Shown: positions 15,645-24,852 of the stretch, piece after piece | Layout of the letters: each line of letters starts with the position of its first letter | Numbering within the stretch: position 1 is the stretch's first letter | Assembly: GCF_003315795.1 (NCBI RefSeq) | Contig: NZ_QMEY01000025.1 | Location: forward strand, 62,001-126,000 | DNA length: 64,000 bases | From: Spongiactinospora rosea | GTDB taxonomy: Bacteria > Actinomycetota > Actinomycetes > Streptosporangiales > Streptosporangiaceae | Direction: 5' to 3' | Program-made: the position numbers and the translations under genes | Notes under the pieces: generated by a model | Told to the model about the DNA's origin: nothing | Databases searched by the model: none | Seen by the model: the letters and a program-made list of their open reading frames with translations, nothing else

Positions 15645-16736
15645 GTGGAATCTGCCGCCGACGGCTCCAGTACCTCCGGCGCCACCGACGGCGACAAGGC
15701 GACCCGGCCCGCCGCCGACCACGGCAACGCGACCCGGGCCGCCGCCGACCACGGCGATGCGAATCCGCCCGCCGGTGCCCGTGCCGAGACCACAGGGCCG
15801 TCGCCGGTTGCCGGCGAACCGCGGAACCGGCCCCACGGCGACCGTGCCGAGGCGGGCGTTCAGGGGCCTGGCACTCCGGCCCGCCAGGGCGGTGAAGGCG
15901 GGGTGACCGGGCGGAGCGGGCGGAACCTGCCCGCGGCGATCGGCGTGGGGCTGGTCCTCGCGGCCCTGGTCATCGGCTCGCTCTACACGGTCAAGGCGTT
16001 GTTCCTGCTCGTCGCCGCCGTGGCGGTCGGCATCGGGGTCACCGAGCTGGTACGCGCGTTCGCCACACGCGGGATCCACGTGCCGCTGGTTCCGGTGCTC
16101 GGGGGCCTGGCCGCGATGATGGCGGGCGCGTACTGGGGCGGCCCCGCGTACCTGGTCGGCGCGTTCGCGGTGACCCTCTTCGCGCTGCTCGCCTGGCGGA
16201 TGATCCGCAAGAACGCCGGCACCGAGCACGCCAGTGACGGTTACGTCAGAGACGCCTCCGCGAGCGTCCTCATCGCCGCCTATCCGGCCTTCCTCGCCGG
16301 TTTCGTCGGCCTCCTGCTGGAACCTCCGGACGGCGCGCACCGCGTGGTCATCTTCGTCGCGGTGACGGTCGCCAGCGACATCGGCGGCTACGCGGCCGGG
16401 GTGCTGTTCGGGCGGCACAAGATGGCCCCCGAGATCAGCCCGAAGAAGACCTGGGAGGGCTTCGCCGGCTCCGCGCTGGCCTGTGTGCTCGTCGGCGCGT
16501 GGCTGGTGTCGTGGCTGCTGTCCGGCGCGATCTGGCAGGGCGCGCTGCTCGGCGCGGTGATCGTCGTGTTCGCCACGGCGGGCGACCTGGTCGAGTCCGT
16601 CATCAAGCGTGATCTTCAGCTCAAGGACCTCGGCAGGCTGCTGCCCGGCCACGGCGGGATGATGGACCGCCTCGACTCGCTGGTGGTCACGCTGATCCCG
16701 GCCTGGGTGCTGCTGGAGCTGTTCATCCCGCGATGA
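15645..16736 (+). CDS. cdsA: Phosphatidate cytidylyltransferase (CDP-diacylglycerol synthase)
   Basis: 363 residues from GTG 15645. The first about 90 residues are hydrophilic with a small internal repeat (ATRPAADHGN / ATRAAADHGD). The rest has about eight membrane segments and ends in the CDS family signature: SPKKTWEGFAGS near residue 265, then GDLVESVIKRDLQLKDLGRLLPGHGGMMDRLDS. It makes CDP-diacylglycerol from phosphatidate and CTP, the branch point for all major phospholipids. The end overlaps the convergent SUFU-domain gene by 14 bases. Confidence 0.95.
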   Translation: MESAADGSSTSGATDGDKATRPAADHGNATRAAADHGDANPPAGARAETTGPSPVAGEPRNRPHGDRAEAGVQGPGTPARQGGEGGVTGRSGRNLPAAIGVGLVLAALVIGSLYTVKALFLLVAAVAVGIGVTELVRAFATRGIHVPLVPVLGGLAAMMAGAYWGGPAYLVGAFAVTLFALLAWRMIRKNAGTEHASDGYVRDASASVLIAAYPAFLAGFVGLLLEPPDGAHRVVIFVAVTVASDIGGYAAGVLFGRHKMAPEISPKKTWEGFAGSALACVLVGAWLVSWLLSGAIWQGALLGAVIVVFATAGDLVESVIKRDLQLKDLGRLLPGHGGMMDRLDSLVVTLIPAWVLLELFIPR

Positions 16737-17808
16737 ACCGGGACGGCGGCAGCCGTACGTCCTCGTGGAGCTCGGCCTCGGTGACCGGGGCCAGCCAGAG
16801 CCAGCGCACGGCCTCGCCGCCGAAGGCGAATCCCGACAGGTCGGGCAGCCCCGGCGGATCGGCCCGCATCATCACCCCGCCGTAGCCCGGCCCCAGCGGG
16901 AACGTCGACGGCTCGTGGTACCACCGGGCGGTGTGCCCGTGGCCCAGCCAGGTGACCGAGTGCCACGGGTACTGCCCGAGCCACAGGAACAGCCTGGCCG
17001 CCTCCCTGGGGTCGCCCCTGGTGGCCAGGGCCAGCTCGATGCGGGCGTAGGTCTCCGGATGGTCGATGTACTGCTCGACGGTGGGCATCCGCTGGCAGCT
17101 CATCCCCACGGTGGACAGGATCGTGTGGTCGCGTCCGTGCTCCGGAGGGCGTTCGCTGATGCCGACCGTGGGCAGGCGCCCGCCGCTGGCGTCCCAGTAG
17201 CGCCCCGCCGTACCGGCCCGTCCGTCCAGGTGCCCGAGCACGAACTGCTGGAACGACGGCCACGCGCCCTCCGACCTGCGCCACTCCCAGTACGAGGCCG
17301 CCTTGGCGACCCGCGGGGCGAGGCCCTCCATCGCCTCCTCCAGCGCCCACGCGAACGAGGTCTCGCCAAGGGCCTCCCGCGAGTAGCCCGGCATGCCGCG
17401 CGCCATGTCGGCCCAGCCGGGGATCACCGCCAGCAGCTCGCCGTCCTCGTAGAGCGCGGCCCCGTCGCCCTCCTCGAACCACAGCACCGACAACTCGCCG
17501 AGCGGCCGCCGCCCCGCCGGGTGGCGGGTGTTGGCCCGGGGCATCAGCGGAGGCAGGCCCGCGTCGAGCCGGGAGGCGTCCACGGCGGCGGGGGCGGGCA
17601 AGTGGTTGGCCAGCCAGACGGCTCCGTGGACCTCGCCGCCCGGGGCGCACAGGTAAGCTACTGAGGAGATCTCGTCGCGCTCGACCACCAGCGTGCGGCT
17701 GCCGTACGGGTTGGCGTCGGTGAGCAGGACCTCCGCGCCGTCCGGTACGACGCGGCGCCGGCTCTCGCCGTGGTCGCCCGCGGAGCCTGCCGGACGGGAT
17801 GTCGCCAT
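16723..17808 (-). CDS. SUFU-domain protein
   Basis: 361 residues from ATG 17808. The C-terminal half carries a bacterial suppressor-of-fused (SUFU) domain: DHTILSTVGMSCQRMP near residue 212, ARIELALATR, and WHSVTWLGHGHTARWY near 285, ending in PVTEAELHE. The N-terminal half (about 25-200) is a separate, well-kept domain that I do not recognise (VLWFEEGDGAALYEDGELLAVIPGW). No signal peptide or membrane helix is seen. Bacterial SUFU proteins are often linked to toxin-immunity loci or have no known role; here it sits between housekeeping genes and starts 41 bases from the proposed divergent rlmN start. Confidence 0.75.
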   Translation of the reverse strand: MATSRPAGSAGDHGESRRRVVPDGAEVLLTDANPYGSRTLVVERDEISSVAYLCAPGGEVHGAVWLANHLPAPAAVDASRLDAGLPPLMPRANTRHPAGRRPLGELSVLWFEEGDGAALYEDGELLAVIPGWADMARGMPGYSREALGETSFAWALEEAMEGLAPRVAKAASYWEWRRSEGAWPSFQQFVLGHLDGRAGTAGRYWDASGGRLPTVGISERPPEHGRDHTILSTVGMSCQRMPTVEQYIDHPETYARIELALATRGDPREAARLFLWLGQYPWHSVTWLGHGHTARWYHEPSTFPLGPGYGGVMMRADPPGLPDLSGFAFGGEAVRWLWLAPVTEAELHEDVRLPPSRFIAG

Positions 17809-17848
17809 ACAACCGCACTTTAGATCAACGCCGGCCCCGGGCCACGGG

Positions 17849-19114
17849 ATGTCGGCACAAAGTCGGGACAATTCAGTGTCGAAAGCGAGCGTCCAGACGG
17901 TGCCCTCCACGTCGTCCACGTCATCCACATCGTCGAAGCAGCACGAATCCGCAACAGGGAGCCCGGAGAGCCCAGCGAGCCCGGCGAGCCAGGAAGGCAC
18001 GGGGGCCGCGGAGCGCCCCCGGCTGACCCTCGTCGCCCCGCGCCGGGCCAAGCCCGCGCGCCATCTGGCCGATCTGTCGATGGCCGAGCGGCGTACGGCG
18101 GTGGCCGAGCTGGGCGAGAAGGCGTTCCGCGCGGACCAGCTCTCCCGGCACTACTTCGAGCGGCTGACCCACGACCCCGCCACGATGACCGACCTGCCCG
18201 CCGCCGCGCGCGAGCGGCTGGCCACCGAGCTGCTGCCGACGCTGCTCACCTCGGTCAGGGAGATCACCTGCGACGACGGCATGACCAGGAAGACCCTGTG
18301 GCGGCTGTTCGACGGCGCGATGGTCGAGTCGGTGCTGATGCGCTACCCCGAGCGGGTCACCATGTGCGTGTCCTCGCAGGCGGGCTGCGGGATGAACTGC
18401 CCGTTCTGCGCCACCGGCCAGGCGGGGCTGACCCGCAACATGTCCACCGCCGAGATCGTCGAGCAGGTCGTGGCGGGGGCGCGGGCGCTGGCCGCGGGGG
18501 AGGTCCCCGGCGGTCCCGGCCGGGTCAGCAACATCGTGTTCATGGGCATGGGCGAGCCGATGGCCAACTACAAGGCGGTGATGGGGGCGGTACGCCGGAT
18601 GACCGACCCCGCCCCGCACGGCCTGGGCATCTCGGCGCGCAACATCACGGTCTCCACGGTGGGCCTGGTGCCCGCCATCACCAAGCTGTCGGCCGAGGGG
18701 CTGCCGCTCACGCTCGCGCTGTCCCTGCACGCCCCGGACGACGAGCTGCGCGACACGCTGGTCCCGATCAACACCCGCTGGAAGGTCGCCGAGGTGCTGG
18801 AGGCGGCCTGGGAGTACGCCAGGGTGACCAAGCGGCGGGTCTCCATCGAGTACGCGCTGATCAAGGACGTCAACGACCAGGAGTGGCGGGCCGACCTGCT
18901 GGGCAGGCTGATCAAGAACCGGCTGGTGCACGTCAACCTGATCCCGCTCAACCCCACGCCGGGGTCGAAGTGGACGGCCTCGCGCCCGCAGGACGAGCGG
19001 GCGTTCGTCCGCCGTCTGGAGGAGCACGGCGTGCCGGTGACCGTGCGCGACACCCGGGGCCGGGAGATCGACGGGGCCTGCGGCCAGCTCGCCGCCGCGA
19101 CCCCCGCCGAATAG
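17849..19114 (+). CDS. rlmN: 23S rRNA (adenine2503-C2)/tRNA methyltransferase RlmN
   Basis: Radical-SAM enzyme that methylates A2503 of 23S rRNA and A37 of some tRNAs. The cluster motif is Cys180-x3-Cys184-x2-Cys187 (CGMNCPFC) in the ATG-17849 numbering, with GMGEPMANYKAV, the SLHAPDDELRDTLVPIN stretch, and the C-terminal RDTRGREIDGACGQL that holds the catalytic cysteine. About 70 residues before HLADLSMAERRTAVAELGEKAFRADQLS are Ser/Thr/Pro-rich. The true start is uncertain: ATG 17849, GTG 17876 and a later start are all possible, none with a strong ribosome site. Confidence 0.93.
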   Translation: MSAQSRDNSVSKASVQTVPSTSSTSSTSSKQHESATGSPESPASPASQEGTGAAERPRLTLVAPRRAKPARHLADLSMAERRTAVAELGEKAFRADQLSRHYFERLTHDPATMTDLPAAARERLATELLPTLLTSVREITCDDGMTRKTLWRLFDGAMVESVLMRYPERVTMCVSSQAGCGMNCPFCATGQAGLTRNMSTAEIVEQVVAGARALAAGEVPGGPGRVSNIVFMGMGEPMANYKAVMGAVRRMTDPAPHGLGISARNITVSTVGLVPAITKLSAEGLPLTLALSLHAPDDELRDTLVPINTRWKVAEVLEAAWEYARVTKRRVSIEYALIKDVNDQEWRADLLGRLIKNRLVHVNLIPLNPTPGSKWTASRPQDERAFVRRLEEHGVPVTVRDTRGREIDGACGQLAAATPAE

Positions 19115-19121
19115 TCGTCCG

Positions 19122-19796
19122 CTAGGGCCGGGTGCGGCGCAGCAGCGCGTACGCGACCAGCCCGGCGGCCGACCACAGCAGCGTGGGCAGCGCGAGCAAC
19201 GGCAGGTCCGCGCCGAGCGTGCCGTCGTTGGCGGCGCGCATCCACCGCATGATCGGTATGAGCACGGCCCCCACCGGGGTGTAGCTGACCAGCAGCAGGG
19301 CGGCGAACCCGCCGAACAGCGCCAGCATCGACACGGCGGGCGAGGGCGTGATCGGCCGGCTGGTCAGCGCGCCGAGCGCGGTGCCGACGGCGACCGCGAG
19401 CAGGTGCAGCAGCACGCCCTGCGCGATCATCACGGCGGGCGGGAAGCCGTGGAAGCCGATCAGCAGCGGCACGATCACCGCGACCGCGGCCATGCAGGCG
19501 TTCACCGCGGCGCACGCGCCGAGCCCGGCGGCGATCTCCCACCGGGGACCGCCCGCCGCGGCCATCGAGACGACCCGCTGCGCGTCCGGTTCGGTGTCCA
19601 GCAGCCCGCGGGTGGCCCAGGCGAACACCACGATCAGCAGCCCGGCGGAATTGGCGTAGCTGACGGCCGCCGCGTCGGGCGACGCGCGTACCGCGTAGAA
19701 GATCGTCAGCATCAGCATGAGGACGAAGAGGGGCTGCAGCAGCCGGTGCGAGCGCGCGTACGCGGCCAGCTTGAACCGGATCAGCGCAACGGTCAT
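19122..19796 (-). CDS. ABC transporter membrane subunit
   Basis: 224 residues with six predicted membrane segments and few charged residues, starting MTVALIRFKLAAYARSHR. It is coupled by an ATGA overlap to the ATP-binding gene upstream, so the two probably form one exporter. There is no solute-binding protein, which also points to export. The 3' end lies seven bases from the end of rlmN on the other strand. Substrate unknown. Confidence 0.75.
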   Translation of the reverse strand: MTVALIRFKLAAYARSHRLLQPLFVLMLMLTIFYAVRASPDAAAVSYANSAGLLIVVFAWATRGLLDTEPDAQRVVSMAAAGGPRWEIAAGLGACAAVNACMAAVAVIVPLLIGFHGFPPAVMIAQGVLLHLLAVAVGTALGALTSRPITPSPAVSMLALFGGFAALLLVSYTPVGAVLIPIMRWMRAANDGTLGADLPLLALPTLLWSAAGLVAYALLRRTRP

Positions 19797-20560
19797 ACCC
19801 GCGGGCCCTCCTTGCTTCCGGCCGCCTCGGGCGTGGTCACGGCCGCGGGCCGCACGCGGACCTGGTGGCCGTCGGCGCGCAGCCGGGCCGCGAGTTCGGC
19901 GGCGGCCGTGGCCGCGGCGACCACCTCCACCACCGTGAGCGGTTCGTCCGCCGGGCCCGCCGCGACCACGGTGACCGTCGTGTCGGCCACGGTGAGCGTA
20001 CGGCGGGCGGTCACCTCGCGCAGGTCGCCCTGGTGGTCGCTGACCACCACGATGCCCCCGGCCGCCGCGACCTCGGCGACGATCACCGCCAGCTCGCCTC
20101 TCGCCCGCTCGTCCAGCCCGGCGAACGGCTCGTCGAGGATCAGCAGCCGGTCCTCCGGCGGGCCGAGCAGCGCCTGGACCAGCCCGACCTTGTGCGCGCT
20201 GCCCTTGGACAGCTCGTCGAGCGGCCGGTCCAGCAGCGGGGTGAGGCCGAGCCGGTCGGCCCAGTCGCCCTGCCCGGCGACCCGGCGTACGCGCGCCATC
20301 GCGGCCAGGTAGGCCGCCGCCGTGAACGGCTGGCCGGCGGGGAAGGTCTCCGGCGCGTAGCCGACCCGCGCCGGACGGCCGGTGATCGAGCCCCCGGTGG
20401 GCCGCAGCGCCCCGGCCAGCAGCCGCAGGAACGTGGACTTGCCCGCGCCGTTGCGCCCCGTCACCTCCAGCACCTCACCGGGCTGGACGTCCAGGTCCAC
20501 ATCGCGAAGAATCCAGGGCCCGCGCCGGGTGTACCGGAATGAGACCGTAGAGAGGCGCAT
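19793..20560 (-). CDS. ABC transporter ATP-binding protein
   Basis: 255 residues from ATG 20560 (GTG 20569 would add three; the GTGAGG there serves better as a ribosome site). Walker A is GRNGAGKST near residue 37, the signature is LSKGSAHKVGL (a variant of LSGGQ), and Walker B is LLILDEPFAGLD followed by a switch His in VVSDHQGD. A C-terminal extension of about 60 residues follows the ATPase core. It energises the membrane protein encoded by the next gene. The AT-richer stretch at 20570-20610 probably holds the promoter. Confidence 0.85.
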   Translation of the reverse strand: MRLSTVSFRYTRRGPWILRDVDLDVQPGEVLEVTGRNGAGKSTFLRLLAGALRPTGGSITGRPARVGYAPETFPAGQPFTAAAYLAAMARVRRVAGQGDWADRLGLTPLLDRPLDELSKGSAHKVGLVQALLGPPEDRLLILDEPFAGLDERARGELAVIVAEVAAAGGIVVVSDHQGDLREVTARRTLTVADTTVTVVAAGPADEPLTVVEVVAAATAAAELAARLRADGHQVRVRPAAVTTPEAAGSKEGPRV

Positions 20561-20620
20561 AGACCTCACAGAGTATCCGATAGATCAATATCTACCCGGA
20601 CAAAACGGTCTAGGTCATCG

Positions 20621-22147
20621 TCAGTCGATCACGCCGATCTGCCGCGCCGCCCTGATCGCCAGCCACACCTCCGCGAAGTCGGCGCTCGCCGTGAGATCGC
20701 GCCCGGTCAGCTCGGCGAACCTGCGCAGCCGGTAGGACAGCGTGTTGTGGTGGACGTGCAGCGCCTTGGCGGCGTCGTCGAGCCTGCGGTCGCGTTCCAT
20801 CCAGGTGCGCACCGAGTCCAGCAGCCGGGTGTCGTGGCCCGCGTCGTACCGCAGCACCTCGCCGAGCACGTGATCGACCAGCCCGCCCAGCACCGCCGGG
20901 TCGTCGGGCAGCCAGCGCCCGGCCGTGTCGTCGCCGTAGGGCACGAAGCCCTGCCCGGACTCGGTGGCCCGCGCCGCCGCCCAGGCCGCCTCGCGCTGTG
21001 GCACCTTGAGCGAGGCGCCCGGCGGGAACGGCCGGCTCGCCCCGGTCGCGGCCCCCGGCAGCCCGCTCAGCGCCTCGCGCACCGCGGGGGAGTCGGCGGC
21101 CAGCACGTACAGGTCGTCGCGGCGGCGCAGGATCAGGCGCGGGTGCTCGGCCAGCGCCCGGTCCAGGGTGTCGTCGCGGGCCTGGCGCACCACCAGCAAC
21201 AGCAGCATCCCCCGCTCGTCGTCGGGGTCGGCGGGCAGGCCGAGCCGGCGCAGGCGCCGCCGTACGGCCGAGGGGTCCAGGACGTCCTGGAGCATCTCGG
21301 CCAGGGTCTCCGCGCCCTCGCGGCGCTGCGCCTCGTGCTCGTGGCGGGCCATCGCGAGGCGCAGCGCGGCGACGGTCGCGATGTGCTGGACCACCGCCAG
21401 CCCGGCCGGGCGCGCGCCCTCGCGCTCGAACGCGACCAGGAACCCGGCGGGCCCGCCCGGCGCGGGCACCGGCAGCGCGAACCCGCCCGGGATGGTCGGC
21501 GGCGCGTCCGGTGAGGCGGGCAGCACCGCCGGATCGGGCGGCACGGGCACGCCGGGCAGCAGCGGGCGGCCCTGCGGGGTGCAGAGGTAGACCTGGTAGC
21601 CCGACAGCCGTTCCAGCCGGCGGAACAGCGTGGCCGTGTCGAGGTCTTCGGAGGCCATCCAGCGCAGCGCGCCGAAGACCTGGAGCTGCGCGCCGAGGCG
21701 CTGGCGCGGGTCCTCCTGTACGGCGGCGGCCACCTCCTGCGCGATCGCGATGAACGGCACCGCCAGCGGTACCTCCAGCACCGGCATCCCGCGTGCCTCG
21801 GCGGTCGCGAAGAACTCCTGGTGCAGCGGCGGGACGTGCAACTGCTCGGAAAGGGCGAGCGCGGAGACCCCCGCGTCGTCGAGCCGCCGCAGGTAGGCGC
21901 CCTGAGCGGCGGCCTGCTGGGGGATCGCCATCCCGGTCGTCATGATCAGCTCGGCGCCCAGCAGCCAGGGCGTGGGGTCCGCAAGCTCGCTGACATGCGC
22001 CCAGGACACCGACCTGGACAACCCGGACTCCCCGGCCAGCACGCGCAGCCGCAACTGCGGGAACCGGACCAGCTCCTCAACGGTCAGCCCGCCCCGCTCG
22101 GGCTTGTGATCCGCCACAAGACCCACCGTAACTCTTTGGGCGCACAC
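20621..22147 (-). CDS. PucR-family transcriptional regulator
   Basis: 508 residues. The N-terminal PucR domain (LTVEELVRFPQLRLRVLAGESGLSRSVSWAHVSELADPTPWLLGAELIMTTGM, about 20-75) is followed by a GGDEF-like middle domain and a C-terminal HTH_30 (VRTWMERDRRLDDAAKALHVHHNTLSYRLRRFAELTG, about 445-485). The family controls purine and amine catabolism in response to nitrogenous ligands. It is divergent from the agmatinase/NCS1 permease/cyclase operon, its likely target. The start is uncertain: GTG 22147 or a later in-frame GTG. Confidence 0.88.
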   Translation of the reverse strand: MCAQRVTVGLVADHKPERGGLTVEELVRFPQLRLRVLAGESGLSRSVSWAHVSELADPTPWLLGAELIMTTGMAIPQQAAAQGAYLRRLDDAGVSALALSEQLHVPPLHQEFFATAEARGMPVLEVPLAVPFIAIAQEVAAAVQEDPRQRLGAQLQVFGALRWMASEDLDTATLFRRLERLSGYQVYLCTPQGRPLLPGVPVPPDPAVLPASPDAPPTIPGGFALPVPAPGGPAGFLVAFEREGARPAGLAVVQHIATVAALRLAMARHEHEAQRREGAETLAEMLQDVLDPSAVRRRLRRLGLPADPDDERGMLLLLVVRQARDDTLDRALAEHPRLILRRRDDLYVLAADSPAVREALSGLPGAATGASRPFPPGASLKVPQREAAWAAARATESGQGFVPYGDDTAGRWLPDDPAVLGGLVDHVLGEVLRYDAGHDTRLLDSVRTWMERDRRLDDAAKALHVHHNTLSYRLRRFAELTGRDLTASADFAEVWLAIRAARQIGVID

Positions 22148-22162
22148 CAGTTGCCCCGCCCC

Positions 22163-22291
22163 GTCAGCGTTGCCGAAACTGACAGACAGGTGCGGCGGCG
22201 AGCTGGTCCCTCTGCAGGTCGAGCCGCACGGCCCCCCGATTTCCCCGAGTGGGCATGTGGTCGCGCCTTTCCCGCCGGTTGTGGCGCGACC
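22163..22291. promoter_or_regulatory. Inverted repeats between the PucR gene and the agmatinase operon
   Basis: Two dyads lie in the 209-base divergent region. GTCAG (22163-22167) and CTGAC (22179-22183) flank 11 bases. GGTCGCGCC (22259-22267) and GGCGCGACC (22283-22291) are perfect 9-bp arms flanking 15 bases. Either could bind the PucR-type regulator; the second could instead form an RNA hairpin in the operon leader. Confidence 0.5.
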
Positions 22292-22356
22292 GCATGGTCA
22301 CCTGTCCGTGACGGCAGCCCGTACGACCCCATCCCGAGCGGAAGGAACACCTCCCG

Positions 22357-23298
22357 ATGACCGTGCCTCGAGGGCCAGTCGACTCCTCGCGAGTACCGCG
22401 TTTCGCCGGGCCGGCGACGTTCGCCCGGCTGCCCCGCCTGGACGAGGTGGGCCGCACCGACATCGCGGTCGTGGGAGTGCCGTTCGACACCGGCGTCTCC
22501 TACCGGCCGGGGGCGCGGTTCGGACCGGCGGCGGTGCGCGAGGCGAGCCGGTTGCTCCGGCCCTACCACCCCGGGCTGGACATCTCGCCGTTCAGCGCGC
22601 GGCAGGTCGCCGACGCCGGGGACATCGCCTGCAATCCCTACGACATCGACCAGGCCGTGGAGACCATCGAAGAGGCCGCCGACGCGCTGACCGCCGACGG
22701 CACCGCCCTGGTCGCGGTGGGCGGGGACCACACGATCGCGCTGCCGCTGCTGCGCGCCGCCGCCCGGCGGCACGGCCCGCTGGCGCTGCTCCACTTCGAC
22801 GCCCACCTGGACACCTGGGACACCTACTTCGGCGCCGAGTACACCCACGGCACTCCATTCCGCCGCGCGGTCGAGGAGGGTATTCTCGACACCGAGGCGC
22901 TCGGCCACGTGGGCACCCGCGGCCCGCTGTACGGCAAGAGCGACCTCGACGATGACAAGCGCCTCGGTTTCGGCGTGGTCACCAGCGCCGACGTGATGCG
23001 GCGCGGAATCGACGAGACGGTCGACGCGCTGCGCCGGCGGATCGGCGACCGCCCGCTCTACGTGTCGGTGGACATCGACGTCCTCGACCCGGCCCACGCC
23101 CCCGGCACCGGCACCCCCGAGGCCGGTGGGATGACCAGCAGGGAGCTTCTGGAGATCCTGCGCGGGCTGGCCGGATGCCGGCTGATCGGCGCGGATGTGG
23201 TGGAGGTCGCTCCCGCCTACGACCACGCGGAGATCACCTCGATCGCCGCCTCGCACGTCGCCTACGATCTGATCAGTCTCCTCGCCTCCCGGGAATGA
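22357..23298 (+). CDS. speB: Agmatinase / ureohydrolase-family guanidino hydrolase
   Basis: 313 residues. All binuclear-metal motifs of the ureohydrolase family are present: VGGDHTIALP near residue 125, LLHFDAHLDTWD near 145, and VSVDIDVLDPAHAPGTGTPEAGG near 230. The best match by length and motifs is agmatinase, which gives putrescine and urea, but guanidinobutyrase and other guanidino hydrolases look alike. GGAAGGAA precedes the ATG. The stop overlaps the start of the permease gene (ATGA), so import and hydrolysis of one guanidino or ureido compound by one operon is a fair inference. Confidence 0.85.
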   Translation: MTVPRGPVDSSRVPRFAGPATFARLPRLDEVGRTDIAVVGVPFDTGVSYRPGARFGPAAVREASRLLRPYHPGLDISPFSARQVADAGDIACNPYDIDQAVETIEEAADALTADGTALVAVGGDHTIALPLLRAAARRHGPLALLHFDAHLDTWDTYFGAEYTHGTPFRRAVEEGILDTEALGHVGTRGPLYGKSDLDDDKRLGFGVVTSADVMRRGIDETVDALRRRIGDRPLYVSVDIDVLDPAHAPGTGTPEAGGMTSRELLEILRGLAGCRLIGADVVEVAPAYDHAEITSIAASHVAYDLISLLASRE

Positions 23299-24842
23299 CC
23301 ATGACGACAGCGCCGCCGCCCATAACGGAGATCGAGACATTCGGGGTCGAACGCATCCCCGACGCGGACCGCACGGCTCGCCCGTTCGACCTCTTCCGGG
23401 TCTCCTTCGGCGGCGCCAACACCTTCGCCACCTGCGTGCTCGGCGCCTTTCCCATCCTGTTCGGGCTGTCGTTCTGGCAGGGGCTCGCGGCCACCGTGCT
23501 CGGCCTGGTCACCGGGGCGCTGATCCTCGCGCCGCTGGCCGTGTTCGGCCCGCTCAACGGCACCAACAACGCGGTGTCCTCCTCGGCGCACCTGGGCGTC
23601 CACGGCCGGGTCGTCGGCTCGTTCCTGTCGCTGCTCACCGCGATCGCGTTCTTCTCGATCTCGGTGTGGTCCTCCGGTGACGCCCTGGTCGGCGGGGCCG
23701 CCCGGCTCGCCGGGCTGCCGGAGACCGGTCCGGCGTACGGCATCGCGTACGCGATCTTCGCGGGGCTGGTGCTGACCGTGTGCATCTACGGCTTCCGCTT
23801 CATGCTGTTCGTCAACAAGATCGCGGTGGCCGGGGCCTCGCTGCTGTTCGTGCTCGGCGTGTTCGCCTTCGCGGGCGACTTCGACGCGGCTTATCCGGGC
23901 GCGTTCGCCTCGACGGGCGATCCGCTGTTCTGGCCGTCCTTCATCGGGGCGGCCTTGATCGTGCTGTCCAACCCGGTGTCGTTCGGGGCGTTCCTGGGTG
24001 ACTGGTCCAGGTACATCCCGGCGGACACGCCGCGCCGCCGGGTCATGGGCGCGGCCTTCCTGGCGCAGGCGGCGACGATCCTGCCGTTCGGGTTCGGCCT
24101 GGCCACGGCGTCGGTCATCGCGGTCGAAGCCGCGCCGTACATGGACCCGGCCGCGCCCAACTACGTCGGCGGCCTGCTGGCCGTCTCGCCCGGCTGGTAC
24201 TTCCTGCCGGTCTGCCTGATCGCGCTGATCGGCGGCATGTCCACCGGCACCACCTCGCTGTACGGCACCGGCCTGGACTTCTCCAGCGTCTTCCCGCGCT
24301 TCAGCAGGGTCCAGGCGACCGTGCTGATCGGGGCGCTGTCCATCGTCTTCATCTTCCTCGGCCGCTTCGCCCTGAACCTCACCCAGAGCATCTCGACGTT
24401 CGCGACGCTGATCATCACCTGCACCGCGCCCTGGATGGTCATCATGATGACCGGCTACCTGACCCGCAGGGGCTGGTACGACCCCGAGGCGCTGCAGGTC
24501 TTCAACCGGCGTCAGCGCGGCGGGCGCTACTGGTTCACCCACGGCTGGAACTGGCGCGGGATGGCCGCCTGGACGATCTCCGCCGCGCTGGCCATCGCCT
24601 TCACCAACATCCCCGGCCAGTTCGTCGGGCCGCTCGGCGGCCTCGCCGGGGGTGTGGACATCTCGCTGCCGCTCGGCCTCGGCGCCGCCGCGGTGATCTA
24701 TCTGCTGCTGCTCACCGTCTTCCCGGAGCCGCGCGCGGTGTACGGCCCCGCGGGTCCGCGTTTCGTACGCGCCGCGGACACCCCCGTACCGCCTATCATC
24801 GGGCCCGGAACCGCGACAGCGGAGCAGCCCGCCCCCGTGTGA
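23295..24842 (+). CDS. NCS1-family cytosine/purine/hydantoin-type permease
   Basis: 515 residues from ATG 23295, coupled to the agmatinase gene by an ATGA overlap. About twelve membrane segments. The NCS1 features include FRVSFGGANTFATCVLGAFP in the first segment, the GPLNGTNNAVSSSAHLGVHGR loop, and SFGAFLGDWSRYIP in the middle. The family imports nucleobases, allantoin, hydantoins and similar nitrogen compounds with a cation. Its place between a ureohydrolase and a cyclase-family hydrolase suggests that the imported compound is their substrate. Confidence 0.87.
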   Translation: MTMTTAPPPITEIETFGVERIPDADRTARPFDLFRVSFGGANTFATCVLGAFPILFGLSFWQGLAATVLGLVTGALILAPLAVFGPLNGTNNAVSSSAHLGVHGRVVGSFLSLLTAIAFFSISVWSSGDALVGGAARLAGLPETGPAYGIAYAIFAGLVLTVCIYGFRFMLFVNKIAVAGASLLFVLGVFAFAGDFDAAYPGAFASTGDPLFWPSFIGAALIVLSNPVSFGAFLGDWSRYIPADTPRRRVMGAAFLAQAATILPFGFGLATASVIAVEAAPYMDPAAPNYVGGLLAVSPGWYFLPVCLIALIGGMSTGTTSLYGTGLDFSSVFPRFSRVQATVLIGALSIVFIFLGRFALNLTQSISTFATLIITCTAPWMVIMMTGYLTRRGWYDPEALQVFNRRQRGGRYWFTHGWNWRGMAAWTISAALAIAFTNIPGQFVGPLGGLAGGVDISLPLGLGAAAVIYLLLLTVFPEPRAVYGPAGPRFVRAADTPVPPIIGPGTATAEQPAPV

Positions 24843-24852
24843 GGACGACCGT

